A stretch of 64,000 nucleotides of DNA from Setaria digitata. Lineage: Eukaryota; Nematoda; Chromadorea; Rhabditida; Setariidae. The stretch lies in assembly GCA_003640385.1 (NCBI GenBank), contig RCAB01000035.1, positions 124,001 through 188,000 of the forward strand. The letters are read 5' to 3'. Made by a program: the position numbers and the translations under genes. A model generated the notes under the pieces. The model was not told the origin of the DNA and did no database searches. It worked only from the letters and a program-made list of their open reading frames with translations. Shown here one piece after another: positions 27,964 through 40,271 of the stretch; positions within the stretch are counted from its first letter, which is position 1, and each line of letters opens with the position of its first letter.

Positions 27964-29841
27964 ATGGTGAAATTGTTCGTGGGTGGTTTGCCAGATGGCG
28001 TTGATTCTATGCGTCTTCGACAACTTTTTTCGCAGTTTGTTGTGGTCAACGAATGTGATGTGATAAAGGATTATGCTTTCGTTGTTCGTTATTTCGAAAC
28101 TTTCGTTGCGGAAAGTGGTTTAGTGATGTCAAAGGGAGCAAGATTTTTTGTCGGGAATGTTTGGGATTATAGCTGTAATAAAACAGGAGGGAAGTGAAAG
28201 AAATAAGTATTTATTTGGTTTAGAATGTCTTTGTCGAGACCCTTTTATCACGTTCAAGACTCACAATTTTCTAGCATGTTCCGGAAGAGTCCGATGCGCG
28301 AACAGCTATTGAAAAACTGGATGGCTACATTCTAGAAGGGAAAGCGATTAATATACGAAGGTCAGTGTACGACATTTTTCTTTATTCTCGTGCGTTATTC
28401 TTGGCGATGCAGTTCCCAGCTGATTTTAATGCGTGTATACTTTAAAGATGGTTTTTATAATATTAGTTGTCAAACATGTCCTAATATACTAGTGAATCAT
28501 GCTTTTGATAATTTCCACTTGCCTGTCTCTGGCCAAGACAGTACATGTTTTCAAGATATGCAACAGAGAATAGAAGAATGCAGTTACTGAAGTATTGATT
28601 GATGTTGCTCCTCATGTTTCAAATAACTGTTCTGTCTTAGCGTGCCCAAAAAGAGGAAGTGACTTGTTAATAAGAATTTTTATAGATCGACTTCAAAGTT
28701 GCGGAAGGAACCAGGCATGGATAAGCGCTGTTATCGATGTGGTGCAATTGACCACAAAACTCCACAGTGTCCGAGTGATCCTGCTAATGTTAATTTGAAA
28801 CGTGCAGCCAGTGCAAGTTGTATAGGTGCTCCGGAACAGAAACGTTTCGTTGGCGATGGAGTGTATGTTATCCTGAGTTTCCTTAAAATAAGATTTCTAA
28901 GGAGTTTCATTAGTAGCTGTTATTATTCCTACACGTTTTCAGCACTTTTGACAAAATGGTTGAAATCATGAAGCAGATGTTAGGGGTGGGAAAGTGTTCT
29001 TTTCGATAATATTGTCAGCAGCTCACTTCTTCGGCAGCTTTCGACTTTTTTGCAGCGTTTCTGGGGAGTCTCCATCTTATGCACCAGGACATGATGCTAG
29101 TGCACCCGGCGCATTTGGATATCCAGCAGGTTCGGGTGCTGCGGGGCCACGTATTGATCCAGATCCTGAGTTACCGAGACCCTTGGATAGGTAAGATTTC
29201 ATTATCTGTGAAGATTTTTAAAACACTCTTCTACATTTAGGTTAAGGTCAAGAAATTTTTCTGATATCTTGGTTGATTACTAGTTACAGGTAGATTCTAA
29301 AAGATTATAAGTTACCTTTTTATTTGACCACTGTATGGATTGTGTTGCTGTTTATTAGAATGGCTCGGTCTGCATTGTTTTCCTTCTGACTCCACTACCA
29401 TGTTCTAATGTGGTTCATCTTACCTGAAAATTTGTCCTTGTGTTATTGTTTTAAATACTATATTAAATACCATTTTCGAATACATTCTTTGCTTTAATCT
29501 GTCTCTGCTAGTTATATAATTGTAGTTCATTTTTGCTAAATTTTGTTTGTTTTGTTGTTTTTAATACCACAATTTTTTTATTCTTTCATTTGTAGATAAG
29601 TACTTTTTTTAGTGATCTGTTTCCATTATACGAACAGTACATCGAGTCGCGAACCAAATATTTCTATTTTCGGGATCGATTAACAAAGGAAGTGAAAGCT
29701 CGAGCCCATGCGCTACCGTCAATATCAGTCGCACCACTCCAAGCACCATACGCTACCAACAATGTTTACAGTACACCCCCGCCAGCGGCTCTGCATTATA
29801 CCGTGCAACAGTTCTGTCCAACTTTTTCACATTTTTCATAA
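27964..29841 (+). CDS. RBM4: RBM4/Lark-type RNA-binding protein (one RRM plus CCHC zinc knuckle)
   Basis: Predicted RNA-binding regulator of splicing or translation (family knowledge). Exons 27964-28083, 28275-28360, 28686-28862, 29056-29190 and 29613-29841 (TAA) join in frame to 248 residues. An RRM spans residues 1-69: RNP2 is KLFVGGL (3-9) and RNP1 is KDYAFVHV across the first junction, followed by an ARTAIEKLDGYILEGK helix-strand block. Then STSKLRKEPGM, a linker very like that of Lark/RBM4, and the zinc knuckle CYRCGAIDHKTPQC (C-x2-C-x4-H-x4-C). The rest is Pro/Ala/Gly/Ser-rich. Human RBM4 and fly Lark have two RRMs; only one is present here. The first donor (GTT|gttcgt) is weak. An alternative last exon lies at 30955-31108. 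Confidence 0.85.
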
Positions 29842-30954
29842 AATCTGATATTAGTTGGAAACATGAAGGGCTAGTTAACGCTGTACATCGATCTGAATAC
29901 AGTAGTAACGTTTCTGTAACAGAATGCTATATAAGAAGTATTCTTTTATATTTCAACACAACCACAATCTATTGACAGGATATAATACAGTTAGATCACA
30001 TGCAGCAATTGTATGTGGCTGATGCACAAAAATAGGAACAGAGCTTAGCATATTATGGATTTAACTGCTCACTGAAAAAAAAAAAGTAGTCTTATTTTCC
30101 AGATACATTTTTTCTGAAGTTACTTCCATCTTAATATTTAGCTGCAATTTAGCGAAATTATTTCCTGTCACTGTTTCGTGGTTGGTTGAATAATGAATAA
30201 TACAAGCGAAATATATAATATGAGCATAGAAATTTTTTAAACATTTCATGTGCTTTGCTGTAGATAAGTTGAAAATCAAGTTTCATTAACTTGCTTAGCA
30301 CGAGAATTCAGCTTTCAACGTTTTTGCTAATTTCATGTTTATTTTCCGTCATATCAGGTGGCTTTCATTGTCGTCGTCTCGAAATTTCTTCAGTTCATTG
30401 ATTAGATTGTATGATATAGGTTTTATGCAGAAGTAGAACCGCCTATCCTTCTTTTAAATAATCAACGAGAAATTATTGGAAGAACTTATATTTTATAATA
30501 TTGGTGAAAATAGAGTTCTGGGAAGAGATTAAGATGATTCCAGTTAAGAATTATTAGTTCTCTTAATCTATTAACTTTTAATTAGGTGAGAGGGAATGCT
30601 ACATTGCTTTCTTTCACAGGAGGTTTAGAGCTAAGAGTAATCCTTACGGGTAAGGATATTATGGCCGTTTGCTGATCGCTGTTAGCTTAGATTGTGTTAC
30701 ACAAATTTTATTTTTTACGTTAACAGGAAGGCTTTTCATGAGTTTAAAGTTATTTATAAGGATTTAGAATACTTTCGGATTCATAAAAATTGACGTATTC
30801 AACGTGATCTCGGTCTGTGAACAAATTTTCATTCCAAAAACCTGTATTTGGCGTTGCGCTTAAACGTTTGCAGACGATTTTTCGCAGTTGTATCGGCGCC
30901 ATAAAATTTCCATGCTAATTCATGACAAATCTCATTTCTTTTTCAAAATTTCAG

Positions 30955-31108
30955 GAATTCATCTCTAGGATCAGTTTCATCGACAACAGTGACTTATCCT
31001 TCAACAACGGGAGCATCACACTTTTATGCTAATGCGGTGAATACCAATACTACAGGAGGAGCTTATCCTACTGTACAAACACTTTCTCAGCCAACTCGTT
31101 TATACTAA
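30955..31108 (+). CDS. Candidate alternative last exon of the RBM4-like gene
   Basis: A good acceptor (TTTCAG, AG at 30953-30954) opens a 50-codon reading frame to TAA at 31106-31108. The product is rich in Ser, Thr, Tyr, Asn and Pro, like the tail of the preceding exon, and fits if two bases are carried over. Donors of the right phase inside 29613-29841 are weak (for example before GTCAAT near 29717). The 1.1 kb between 29842 and 30954 holds no other coding signal. Confidence 0.45.
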
Positions 31109-34100
31109 TGAATGAGAGAGATTCGAAAAGTTATGTTACTATAACAGTTGTATTGGTTCTGCACTTTATTTCATATTGTCAGTTTCAGATGTCTAGAATT
31201 TGATGCTGCAATTAATCTGGGGTTATGAGTGGACATAGTAAAGTAAGACTGAGAACATTGTGATCCTGTAGTATTGTGTGGAAGTGTCTCTTTGTTTTTT
31301 GGGTTACGAGTTCTGTTTTGGATTTAGATTTCGTCCCGCTCTCATTTACCTCGCCTTTCTATCGCCTTTTCATTTTTCGTCTTTTATTCCACTTTCCTAT
31401 GTTGTTTTTGAGACAACTTGTTTTAGCAATTAAATGTTCTGATTTCAAGATGCTTGTGGGCTTTAGCATGAACAATGAGAAATTTCGCAGGTAAAAATAG
31501 TCAACGATCGACTTCTTACATTTATTGCAAGAAGAATTCCTAACTGGTAAATAATTTATTGGCTATTTTAGAAATTTACGTTATTGTGGAAGTGTCATAT
31601 CTACAGAATTTGGATATTTTTATATTAAATTTCTAGTTTTGAATTAATATTCTTCAAAGAAATTTTGATTCACTCATAAAGCGCGTTTTTTTCTTTTTGG
31701 AATCATCGGAATTTTCTGTAACTATGTGGTGTTTTAATCTTTTTTCTTTATTAACAATACTTGCTTTAATATAAATTTAGTAGAAAAGTTCAAAAGTTTG
31801 CCGTTGATTTTTAAGAGAAGGGAGTTCTTAAAAGAGAAGGGAATTCTGTCTTCGCATTTTCAGGAATAAATGTTTGAAATTTCTTTTAAAAAAAAAGCGA
31901 ATAGATTTATCTGATCATAGCCGATGTCAAATGGCTCTTTCTCATCCTTTTTTTTTTCGAACATATAAGTTCTAACCAGTGGCTGATTTCTAATGTCTGG
32001 AATTCTGTTTTGAAAGATGAAGTTCCGAGGTTTGGTGGGGATCTAACCTCGTGTTATTTCTGAAAATCTGTCGTGTTTTGATCTATTAACATTTGTATTT
32101 TTTGATTTTGGTATTTTTGATGATAAATTATTTTCCAGTATTTGCAAGACTGATGTGATTGCTTTTGCGAGAATCGAGAATTTGAATTGAACTTCTAGCG
32201 CAACATTAGTTGATTCCAAGATGGTATATTTTTAGGATTCGGCTCTGTTGCACGATTACAGCTGTAGGACATTTTAAAATGCTGGCCACTGGTGAATGTT
32301 CTTATTGTCTGTTAGGTGAGGGTGTAAAAGGAACTTTAAAGATATTTCAATTATTGTCACTGATGGTACATTTCGGTTACTCTTTCTTCTACTTCCTCGA
32401 GACTTGGCAAGCTTGTGGGTAGGTGATTTTGATGATGCCAAGAATAAAGGCAGTTTGACAGAGTAAAAAATTATCACAACCCGTCGGTAACAGATGTTGG
32501 CACTCATTGTTCCCAGCCCGACATATGATTTGTTGCTGATGGATATATTCAGGTTATAAAAAGTTGATTATGCAAAATGAGAAACATAACAGTGGTCTGT
32601 GAGTGTTCAGTGTCTGTGAGTATTCGGAAATTGGTCGCTGATTTTGGGAGAGAGAAGAGAAGATGAAAAGAGTATTGTATCCTCGTAGTTAAATGTAAAA
32701 TGATTCGAACTGATGACGTGTCGTTTGCTGTTGTCCTGCTTGATTGGCTTATAATTTTGCAAGATCAGAACGATTGAGGTTCGGCCACATGGCCACTAAA
32801 AATGCAAGCAGGTGCGGAGCAGCTTGGCTTATACCATTAAAAATCTAATCAAAATGGTTACTGTATAATGAACTGGACTGGTGATGTGTAATAACTAAGC
32901 AAAGGAAGTGACGAGAAGCAGCGTAGATTTCAGAATACCACCTTCAATTGTCAGCTAACTTAGAAATCTGATAAGCGGAGGAATTTTATTACAATCATTT
33001 CAACTGTTTCAGAACTTCCCTCTCAGTCTTATTCAGGACATGAATTAGCTAATCAGTCTCAACCAGGGAGATCATTTAAAAAGAATTAAGATTGTTACAG
33101 TAGTGCTTTCTTCAGGAGATAAGAAAAATGGAAAAAAGAAACACATAGAAAAGCACTTCCCTTGTCATAATTGCGTAATACAATATTTACACATCAATGG
33201 ATAAAACGAATGGATGAGAACGAATCGTGGTTATCTTATCTCTCTAAGTCGACCCAACCGCTCGACCTCTTTACAACCAATGACCTGACCCCCATTGCCG
33301 ATTAAGCCATCTCAACAATTATTTTGATTATATATTGCCGCTTTCTGCTTTCCACCTGCAACTCACAGATAAAGCCAATACTCATCCTCCATTTCTCCTA
33401 CTTTCATCTCATCGCTTCATGTTAAACTTTGACCTTTCTCTATTTTTCTTCCACACATTTGTCGGAATATTCTCAGAATTTTTTGTTGTCAAAAGCTACT
33501 GATGGATAAATTCGATGAAATTATGTTAATATAAATTAATTTAAAAGAATTTGCTAATAAACTAATTTAAAAAAAAATCTTTAGAACAATTTGTTTTTAG
33601 TTTTCTCCTGCCACAACTAATTCTTCTTCAAGAACTAGTACATGAAATGGCTGAGAAGTTGTCTACACATCCTTAGATAGACCTGAAAGTCAAACAACCG
33701 AGAGTACATTTACCATTACGTTTCATTATCCATTCAGGTTATCGGTAGCTGACACTGATTTGATTATAGTTGAAATGCATGGAAATCACCGTTTATGGCA
33801 GTACGCGACAGGATGGTGAGACTGAAAATGGAATGAAGAATTGATCAGAGACATAACGGGTCATAAATTTCAATAGACTTTTGGATTGGTGCGTGGAAGA
33901 GGATGAGAATGACGGAAGCCAGGGGAAGACGAATGATGGAAATGCGCTACGACAGCCATTATCCTTGGACACTTTTGCATTTCCATCATTAATAGCACCG
34001 TATTTTCCGCTCTCGTCTCTCCCGTCTATGTGACACGTGACAAAACAGCGAAATCAATTGAGAACAATAACTGTAACATTGAATCTTATCACTTGCCACT

Positions 34101-34639
34101 GCCTATCACTAATGCCTCCAAATAAATATAAGGTTATCATGAAATTACGTAATTTGCTAAGAATGCTAATTATAAATCTTTAGTATTCTTTCAATAAGAT
34201 CCAGTTCATCGTTTCAAATTGATAGAATTGAAAGAAGCAATTTAATTTTCTTCTAAATGTCGGACATATCGTTCTATATTTTATTGAAAAAGAAAAGAGA
34301 ATTGATAGCACTAACTAGAATCATTTATTGTTTCTACTGCAACAATAAGCCTTCCTTATCCTGACTAATCTTACCAGCTAGCCGTAATTTATTAGCTTTA
34401 TTTTGTCCCTCCTTCTCGTAACTTTCGGAAATTATTCAATAGTGGCACTGCTTCCTTTTAAAGGACATTGTAACAATTAGGTTATCCTACTGCATTGCCT
34501 ATTGTATGACAAAAAAAATGTTTTTCATCCTACGGAATAATTCGAAATGATCCCATTTTATTGGTTTAACTTTTCCATTTATTCACTAAATATATTCAGC
34601 TTCTTCCCCCGCTCCTTCTTCTCTGTTAGAAACATTCAC

Positions 34640-34830
34640 CAAGTGATGATCACTACAAATACTGCAACAATAATTGTTACTATTAGTATTATTGCTCCTA
34701 CAACAACTATAATTAATGCTGTTATTGCTATAATAAATGCCACTATTAACATCTACTGCTACAACAATGACTATAATTAATGCTACTGCTGCTACAATAA
34801 CTGCCAATTAAAAAAGCTACAACTACAACT
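34640..34830. repeat. Degenerate trinucleotide repeat (AAY/ACA/ATT-type)
   Basis: About 190 bases made mostly of ACA, ATA, ATT, GCT and TAC triplets. The triplet periodicity leaves open frames on both strands encoding runs of Thr, Ile and Asn or of Val, Ser and Asn. These are simple-sequence artefacts, not genes. Confidence 0.7.
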
Positions 34831-37545
34831 ACAATTGGAGCTAATTATTACTATCTATTCGCTATTTAAAGTGATTTCCTGAGTTTCATCTAACTTTTTA
34901 TGTCATTGTTTTTTATTTGAAATCATTTGGCACAAGAGCCACTTCTGAAACTGTTTAATGTAATTTAGTATTTATCATCGTCATGATTTTTTTCTAAGGG
35001 ACATTTTACCCTCTAGTTTGAATCGTTATATGTTAGATCAATGGATTAAAAATATTTTTTTAACGAAAATTTATTAAAAACGTTTCCTTTATTTCTTTTT
35101 TTTGTGATGCATAGAAGAATAAAAATTTGAAAGGAAAACTGAAACTACTTTATGGTTGCCAGTTCTGAACGTTGTACTTACACATCAGGTAACAATGTGA
35201 AGTTCACAAGGATGCCACTTTAGAAATCACTCCAACTTTTTCCATTCTTTTTCATCAAGCCATTTTTGAAAGATTGAATAAAATTGAGATCTTTGAGACT
35301 CATTTCTTCCAAAGCTATTTATTACTTTACTTTCTGCTGTCAGTCTTCAGTTTTAGCTTATAAACAAAATGATAATTTAAAAACTTATAAACAAAATGAT
35401 GAATTTTATGAAAGGGTCACTTTCGAGAAAATGATAAGAACAATTTTCGAGAAATACTATTCATAATTTAGAAATAAATATTAAGCATTTGATATACTAA
35501 AGATATGAGTGATAAGTTAAATTTAAAAGATGAGTAATTGGTACATTGTGTTTGTTATAATAAGGCAGAATATATAATGCAAATGTTGAAGGTAGCGTTT
35601 GGATGAAGAAATGCCAAATTTTGAGTCTACTAGGCGGCCAATCTCATAACTAACTGATAGTCTCAATTCTTCCTTTCCTTTCAAAGAATGAGAATTTGGG
35701 AAGAGAGAGAAGATGCCTTCACTCTTTTAACTTTCCTCTCCAATTCAATTTTCTGGATTCATTTAAAATCACTTATTCCTCCTCCATATCCCATCATCAT
35801 TAGAGTAATACCAGTGAAATTCCATTTCGAGATCAATCAATTAAATTATAGGGCAAGTTGGATGCAAACATTGCATGTTTGGAATTTGATTAGTCATTTA
35901 TGTTTACTAGGAGATGAATAAATTTTCGTCTTTTTTTTCAGCTCAATTAGTAAACGGATAGAGTGATAGTTATATCGATAAGGATGGAAAAGGAGAACTT
36001 GATTTGGGCGGACAATTTTCAAATTAGTCTTCACTTCTTCTTCTGTCTTCATAAAAAATTTTTATAGAAACAATCAGTCAATCGACCATCAGTCAATCAA
36101 TCGAATTATTTATCATTGCTCAAATCTCAAACAACAAAATGTTAACAAGGCGAAGAAAAAAAACAAAGGCGAAATGGATAGGAAATTTAAATGATATCAA
36201 ATTCCGTAACAAATGTTCCTAGTAACAATACAAGGCTTCCATTGTTGGCAATGTTTTGTTTTAAGGAAAAAATGAAATAAAGAAAAAATTAGCAAGCAAT
36301 CTCATCAATTATTTTGATTCCTTCTAAGGTCAGTTTTTAGTCTAAATAAGTTTCTTTCAAAGAAAAAATTAGAATTCGTCCCTTTTAAGGCTCTTATATT
36401 GTTACCTTCAAATCTTCATAAAAAGCAAAACAAAATTGAAGTGCTACAGAACGGGCATTTTCCAAATTAAAAAGTTGCTTCTTTCCAGTGGAAGAGAAAA
36501 AAGAATTGTCGCAGTGTACGGTTTTTTTGGATGGTTATGTTGACGAAAGATGAAAAGCTTCACAATCTTTCAACTACCCAACTTCTCGAACGAATTTTCT
36601 ATTACTTTTTAATTCTGTCCCACACTTTTCCTTGCTCTTTCATTAATTACTATTTTTTCTTCCATCTCTTTCTCGTTTGCTCATCTCGCCTTTATCTTAA
36701 TGAAATGGATAAAAATCCGACAACTAGATGAATAATATAAAGCATCTGGTAATTAGTTGAATTTGAAATCGCTTTCTGCTCCTGCACTGTATCATTAAAA
36801 AATGATAATGATGCCGATAAAGATCAAAAATTTATCAGCAGTGGTATTTGATGTCATAGCACTTAAAAACTGTATAAAACTTCATCGTCGCTCTTCTTGC
36901 CAGCTTCTGGTTAAGTTTCCTTTTCCTTCCACTTCTCCTTACCTTTTTTATCTCTATCAAATTAAATATTCAATTAGATGATGAAGAAGAAAACAATAAA
37001 TGAGACCGATGATACCGAAAAATAGTTACTCAGTTACGGAGAAAAAAACCTTTTCGTTTCATAATGTCACTTTTCTTTTACCGAATCACTGGAGAATTAT
37101 AGCAGAGGAAGATGAAAGTGATTACTAAGTCCTGTCGATTAATTATCATCCAAATGAAATTAGTCTAAACGACGGAACGCGATAGATTCTCAAAGTTCTG
37201 CTGTTCAATTAGTTCTAAAGTTTTTTAAATGCTAAATTACTCGTTAAAATGGCATAATACTTAAAGTAATGAATTTTTGATATGCATTATCGTATTGTTA
37301 TGGTGCATTTTGATCAATGGTAGCTTTAATTAAATTGGAAAGGAAGCCATCGCCTCAATTATAATCTTTTCTGTGGCCATATGGTTTGGCATAAAAATCA
37401 CCACTTCTCACTTATTACTGATTACTACTGCATCCTACCTTCTCAGTATTCCATGTCTGCCCAATTCGGACAATTATATTAGCCAAATTGAGCCTACAAT
37501 GAAGGACACAGAAGGGTTACATCCATTTATATAAATATATGCTTA

Positions 37546-37769
37546 ATTTTGTCTTTATTCAGTTTTAGTTCATATTTAAGCCCAAAAGCTATACTGAAAT
37601 TAAGATTAACTTTTGACTAACAAAGTATTAAAAATCGAAATGATCNTGTAGGAGTAACCCATTGCAAACATTTTGTCTTTATTCAGTTTTAGTTCATATT
37701 TAAGCCCAAAAGCTATACTGAAATTAAGATTAACTTTTGACTAACAAAGTATTAAAAATCGAAATGATC
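37546..37769. repeat. 100-bp direct duplication flanking a single N (assembly join)
   Basis: Bases 37546-37645 and 37670-37769 are identical over 100 bases, separated by one N (37646) and 23 bases. The pattern of contig end, N, and overlapping contig start indicates an unmerged scaffold join rather than a biological repeat. Confidence 0.85.
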
Positions 37770-40122
37770 TAAATGATGCAATACTTCACTTTCCTCTCTT
37801 CCGACTTCCCTATCTTTCATCACAAGTCTCGTGACTTAATTTTCCGAGCTTGATTAGGAGTTTCAAATGTTACATTTTGCCATTTCTCTCAGTTTGGAAA
37901 CAATTTCGTTTTCTTGTCTAGCTCATTGCTCTCTTATGATTAATCCCGTTCGACAAAATTAGAATTTTTGCCTTCCAGGCTTTAGGCCAAGAATTATTTG
38001 GTCCAACATGTGGGCGTTACAAATATATGTATATATATTTCCATCTCATTTTTTAAATTAGTTTCCTTCACCATATCTGCTAAGTCTCTCAGAAGTCTTA
38101 CAAATCCCAAGCGCCCAATTCGCTGGATAGGAAGTTTTTCAGTTAACAGTTTTTGAAGTTTAAAACAACAAAATTAAACATTTGATCATCCAGCAAGAAT
38201 TTAATAAAAATAATTTTGAAATGAAAGCATGTTACGTCCTCCACTTTTCAAGCAGTAGCCATCTCACATCATTAAAGGATCTGGTTAATTAATTTATCAA
38301 CTTTTAATAAAATAATTCCAAGTGGAATGTGCCGCAGCAACTTAAAATCAACTTTTCTTACATACAGTTGAAAGGTCAAATATTTTGTGAGTTCATAAAA
38401 AAAATCCTATAAGATAATCAAAACATTCAATATTTTACTATTTCAAAAGATCATATTGAATGATTACAACATATGAATAAAAAGTCCTTTTTACGACATA
38501 TTAAAGTCTTTTAAAGAAAAGAATCAATGCCTTACACATTGGTTTGTTCTGAGCAATGTTGATACTTAAGTGTAATCAGCTTTCAATATTTTTTTTTCAT
38601 TTCCTGCAGCTCAGAATCACTCAGAAACTTTTATCAAATGTTTTTCTTCGTTATGTGATAACTTTTCAGTGATATAATTTGGATCAGAAAACAAAAAAAA
38701 TTCCCAAGGTGAAAAGTTGAGTTAAAAAAATTTCCATTTATAAAATATTTTTTGGAGCAAAAAAGTTGACAACGAAAAAATGAAACTAATGAATGTATGG
38801 AATATAGCAACAATTACTGTGAGGTCAGAGATAAGCACTATGATAAGTTATGTTCAGTGGGTGGCAGTCAGTGATGACATTCATTTCAATCTATCATCCA
38901 ATCAGTCAGTCCATTTCGTAAAATCTTTGTTTTGCCGATTAGAATGAAATAGAAAGAAGGAGAAAGGGAGGAAAAATAGAATGACAGATGAAAATAGACA
39001 CATTCATTTTGCATCTGAATTCTTTTGTTGCAACGTAAAGGAATGTGCTAATTCAGTTGATCCAAATGAATGGATCAGATCTGTACTGAAAATGCTTTTT
39101 AATTCAGTAGTTATAATTTGTTGTGATTTCTTCCGATTAATCAGTAATCGAGCAGTGCATGAGCATATGCTGTTTTATGAATCATTTCTTAGCATTAATT
39201 TCTAAACTTTGTTAAAGAAAATAAAGAATGAAAAGTTAGACTATGATAAGTGAGGCAAAAGACTCTATTTCATATTATCCCATAATTTGGATAATTTATT
39301 GCAACATATTGTTTTGATACTGATAATGAAACACTATCAATGCTACTTGTCGTATTTGTTCTTCCTTTTTTCCACTTTCAGAAACTTTTATGGGAAGTTT
39401 TGTGAATATAGAAAAGTTTTCGTTAGAAAAGACTAATTAGCAGTCGTTATCAGGCGTTATCAATGCGCTTATCGTTCATTGTATTTGCGTAGACGAACTT
39501 TTTGACATTTTGAAATATATATCACATCGTAGCAGAAGAATAAAATAAGATTTAAGTGACTTAATTTTAGAGTAGTATTTAGCAACTTTTAAGGGAATAT
39601 GCTACTTTAGAATACTGTACGAGATATCGTTGCACACTCCACTTTTTTCTAACAAAGTTAGGCTGTAGGATTTAAAATCAACTAATTTTTCTCTGTCAAG
39701 GACATCTTTTCAGGAATCGAATCGAAAAGATCGTTCTTTTGTGGTATTACACTCAACATTTCAGTTGGTTTTACTCTCATTTTGAATCATGATCCAATCA
39801 CTGCTTGCAAGAAAGTATAATATTGGCAGTGAAATCAGAAAAGGGAAATTTCTGTGATATGCATAAATTTGTTGATTTCATTAATGACACTTTAGAATTT
39901 TAAGAAATTTATCCAGATTGGAACAAGGAATGTCTGGATGTTGGTTTCTGGAATGGCAGTGGTCCTGCAGAAAGCCGGTCACTTGTGTTGACCATCAGGA
40001 AAGAACAGTTTTCAGAGGCCAAAGAACAAGGAAACGAATTCCTTTCGGTGAAAAGCTGATGAATTAGGAAATAACGAAAGCGATAGCGATTCGCAGATGG
40101 GTTCAGATCGTTCTCGCTGATA

Positions 40123-40271
40123 ATGCGTCGGAATTCGCAGACGGAGACGGAGGACGGCTGTCAGTGCGCTGATTGTCCCCGCGAGTCGCCGATCACTGCT
40201 CCGAGCTGCAGTTGTTCGAGGGGGGATGGTCCCGACCAGCTCGAGAGAGCCGGCAGACCTACTGGCGAAAG
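40123..40271 (+). CDS. Candidate GC-rich 5' coding exon of vab-8
   Basis: An ATG at 40123 follows an in-frame TAG and opens a Cys/Arg/Pro-rich frame (CQCADCPRES and SCSCSRGDG) in unusually GC-rich sequence. It could splice at AG|gtgtgc (exon end 40271) with two bases left over. The acceptor TTTTAG before 42227 supplies exactly the one base needed and stays open through the ATG at 42237. Phase agreement is suggestive, and CxxC motifs occur N-terminal to the KIF26 motor, but I cannot align this exon to a known protein. It could instead be a GC-rich promoter or leader. Confidence 0.35.

Larger units (their letters stand above)
31109..40122. other. Gene-poor 9-kb region upstream of vab-8
   Basis: Only short, AT-biased open frames occur on both strands, none with recognisable protein similarity or flanking splice signals. 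No tRNA-like box pairs or inverted repeats of transposon size were seen. It contains a degenerate trinucleotide region (34640-34830) and a duplicated 100-base block around an N (37546-37769). Probably regulatory sequence for vab-8, by inference. Confidence 0.55.

Noticed and set aside
34547..34807. ORFs on both strands through the trinucleotide region
   Set aside because: Open only because of triplet periodicity; low-complexity Ile/Thr/Asn or Val/Ser runs.
38981..39205. 74-codon + strand ORF in the gene-poor region
   Set aside because: No splice context, no family resemblance, length compatible with chance in AT-rich DNA.
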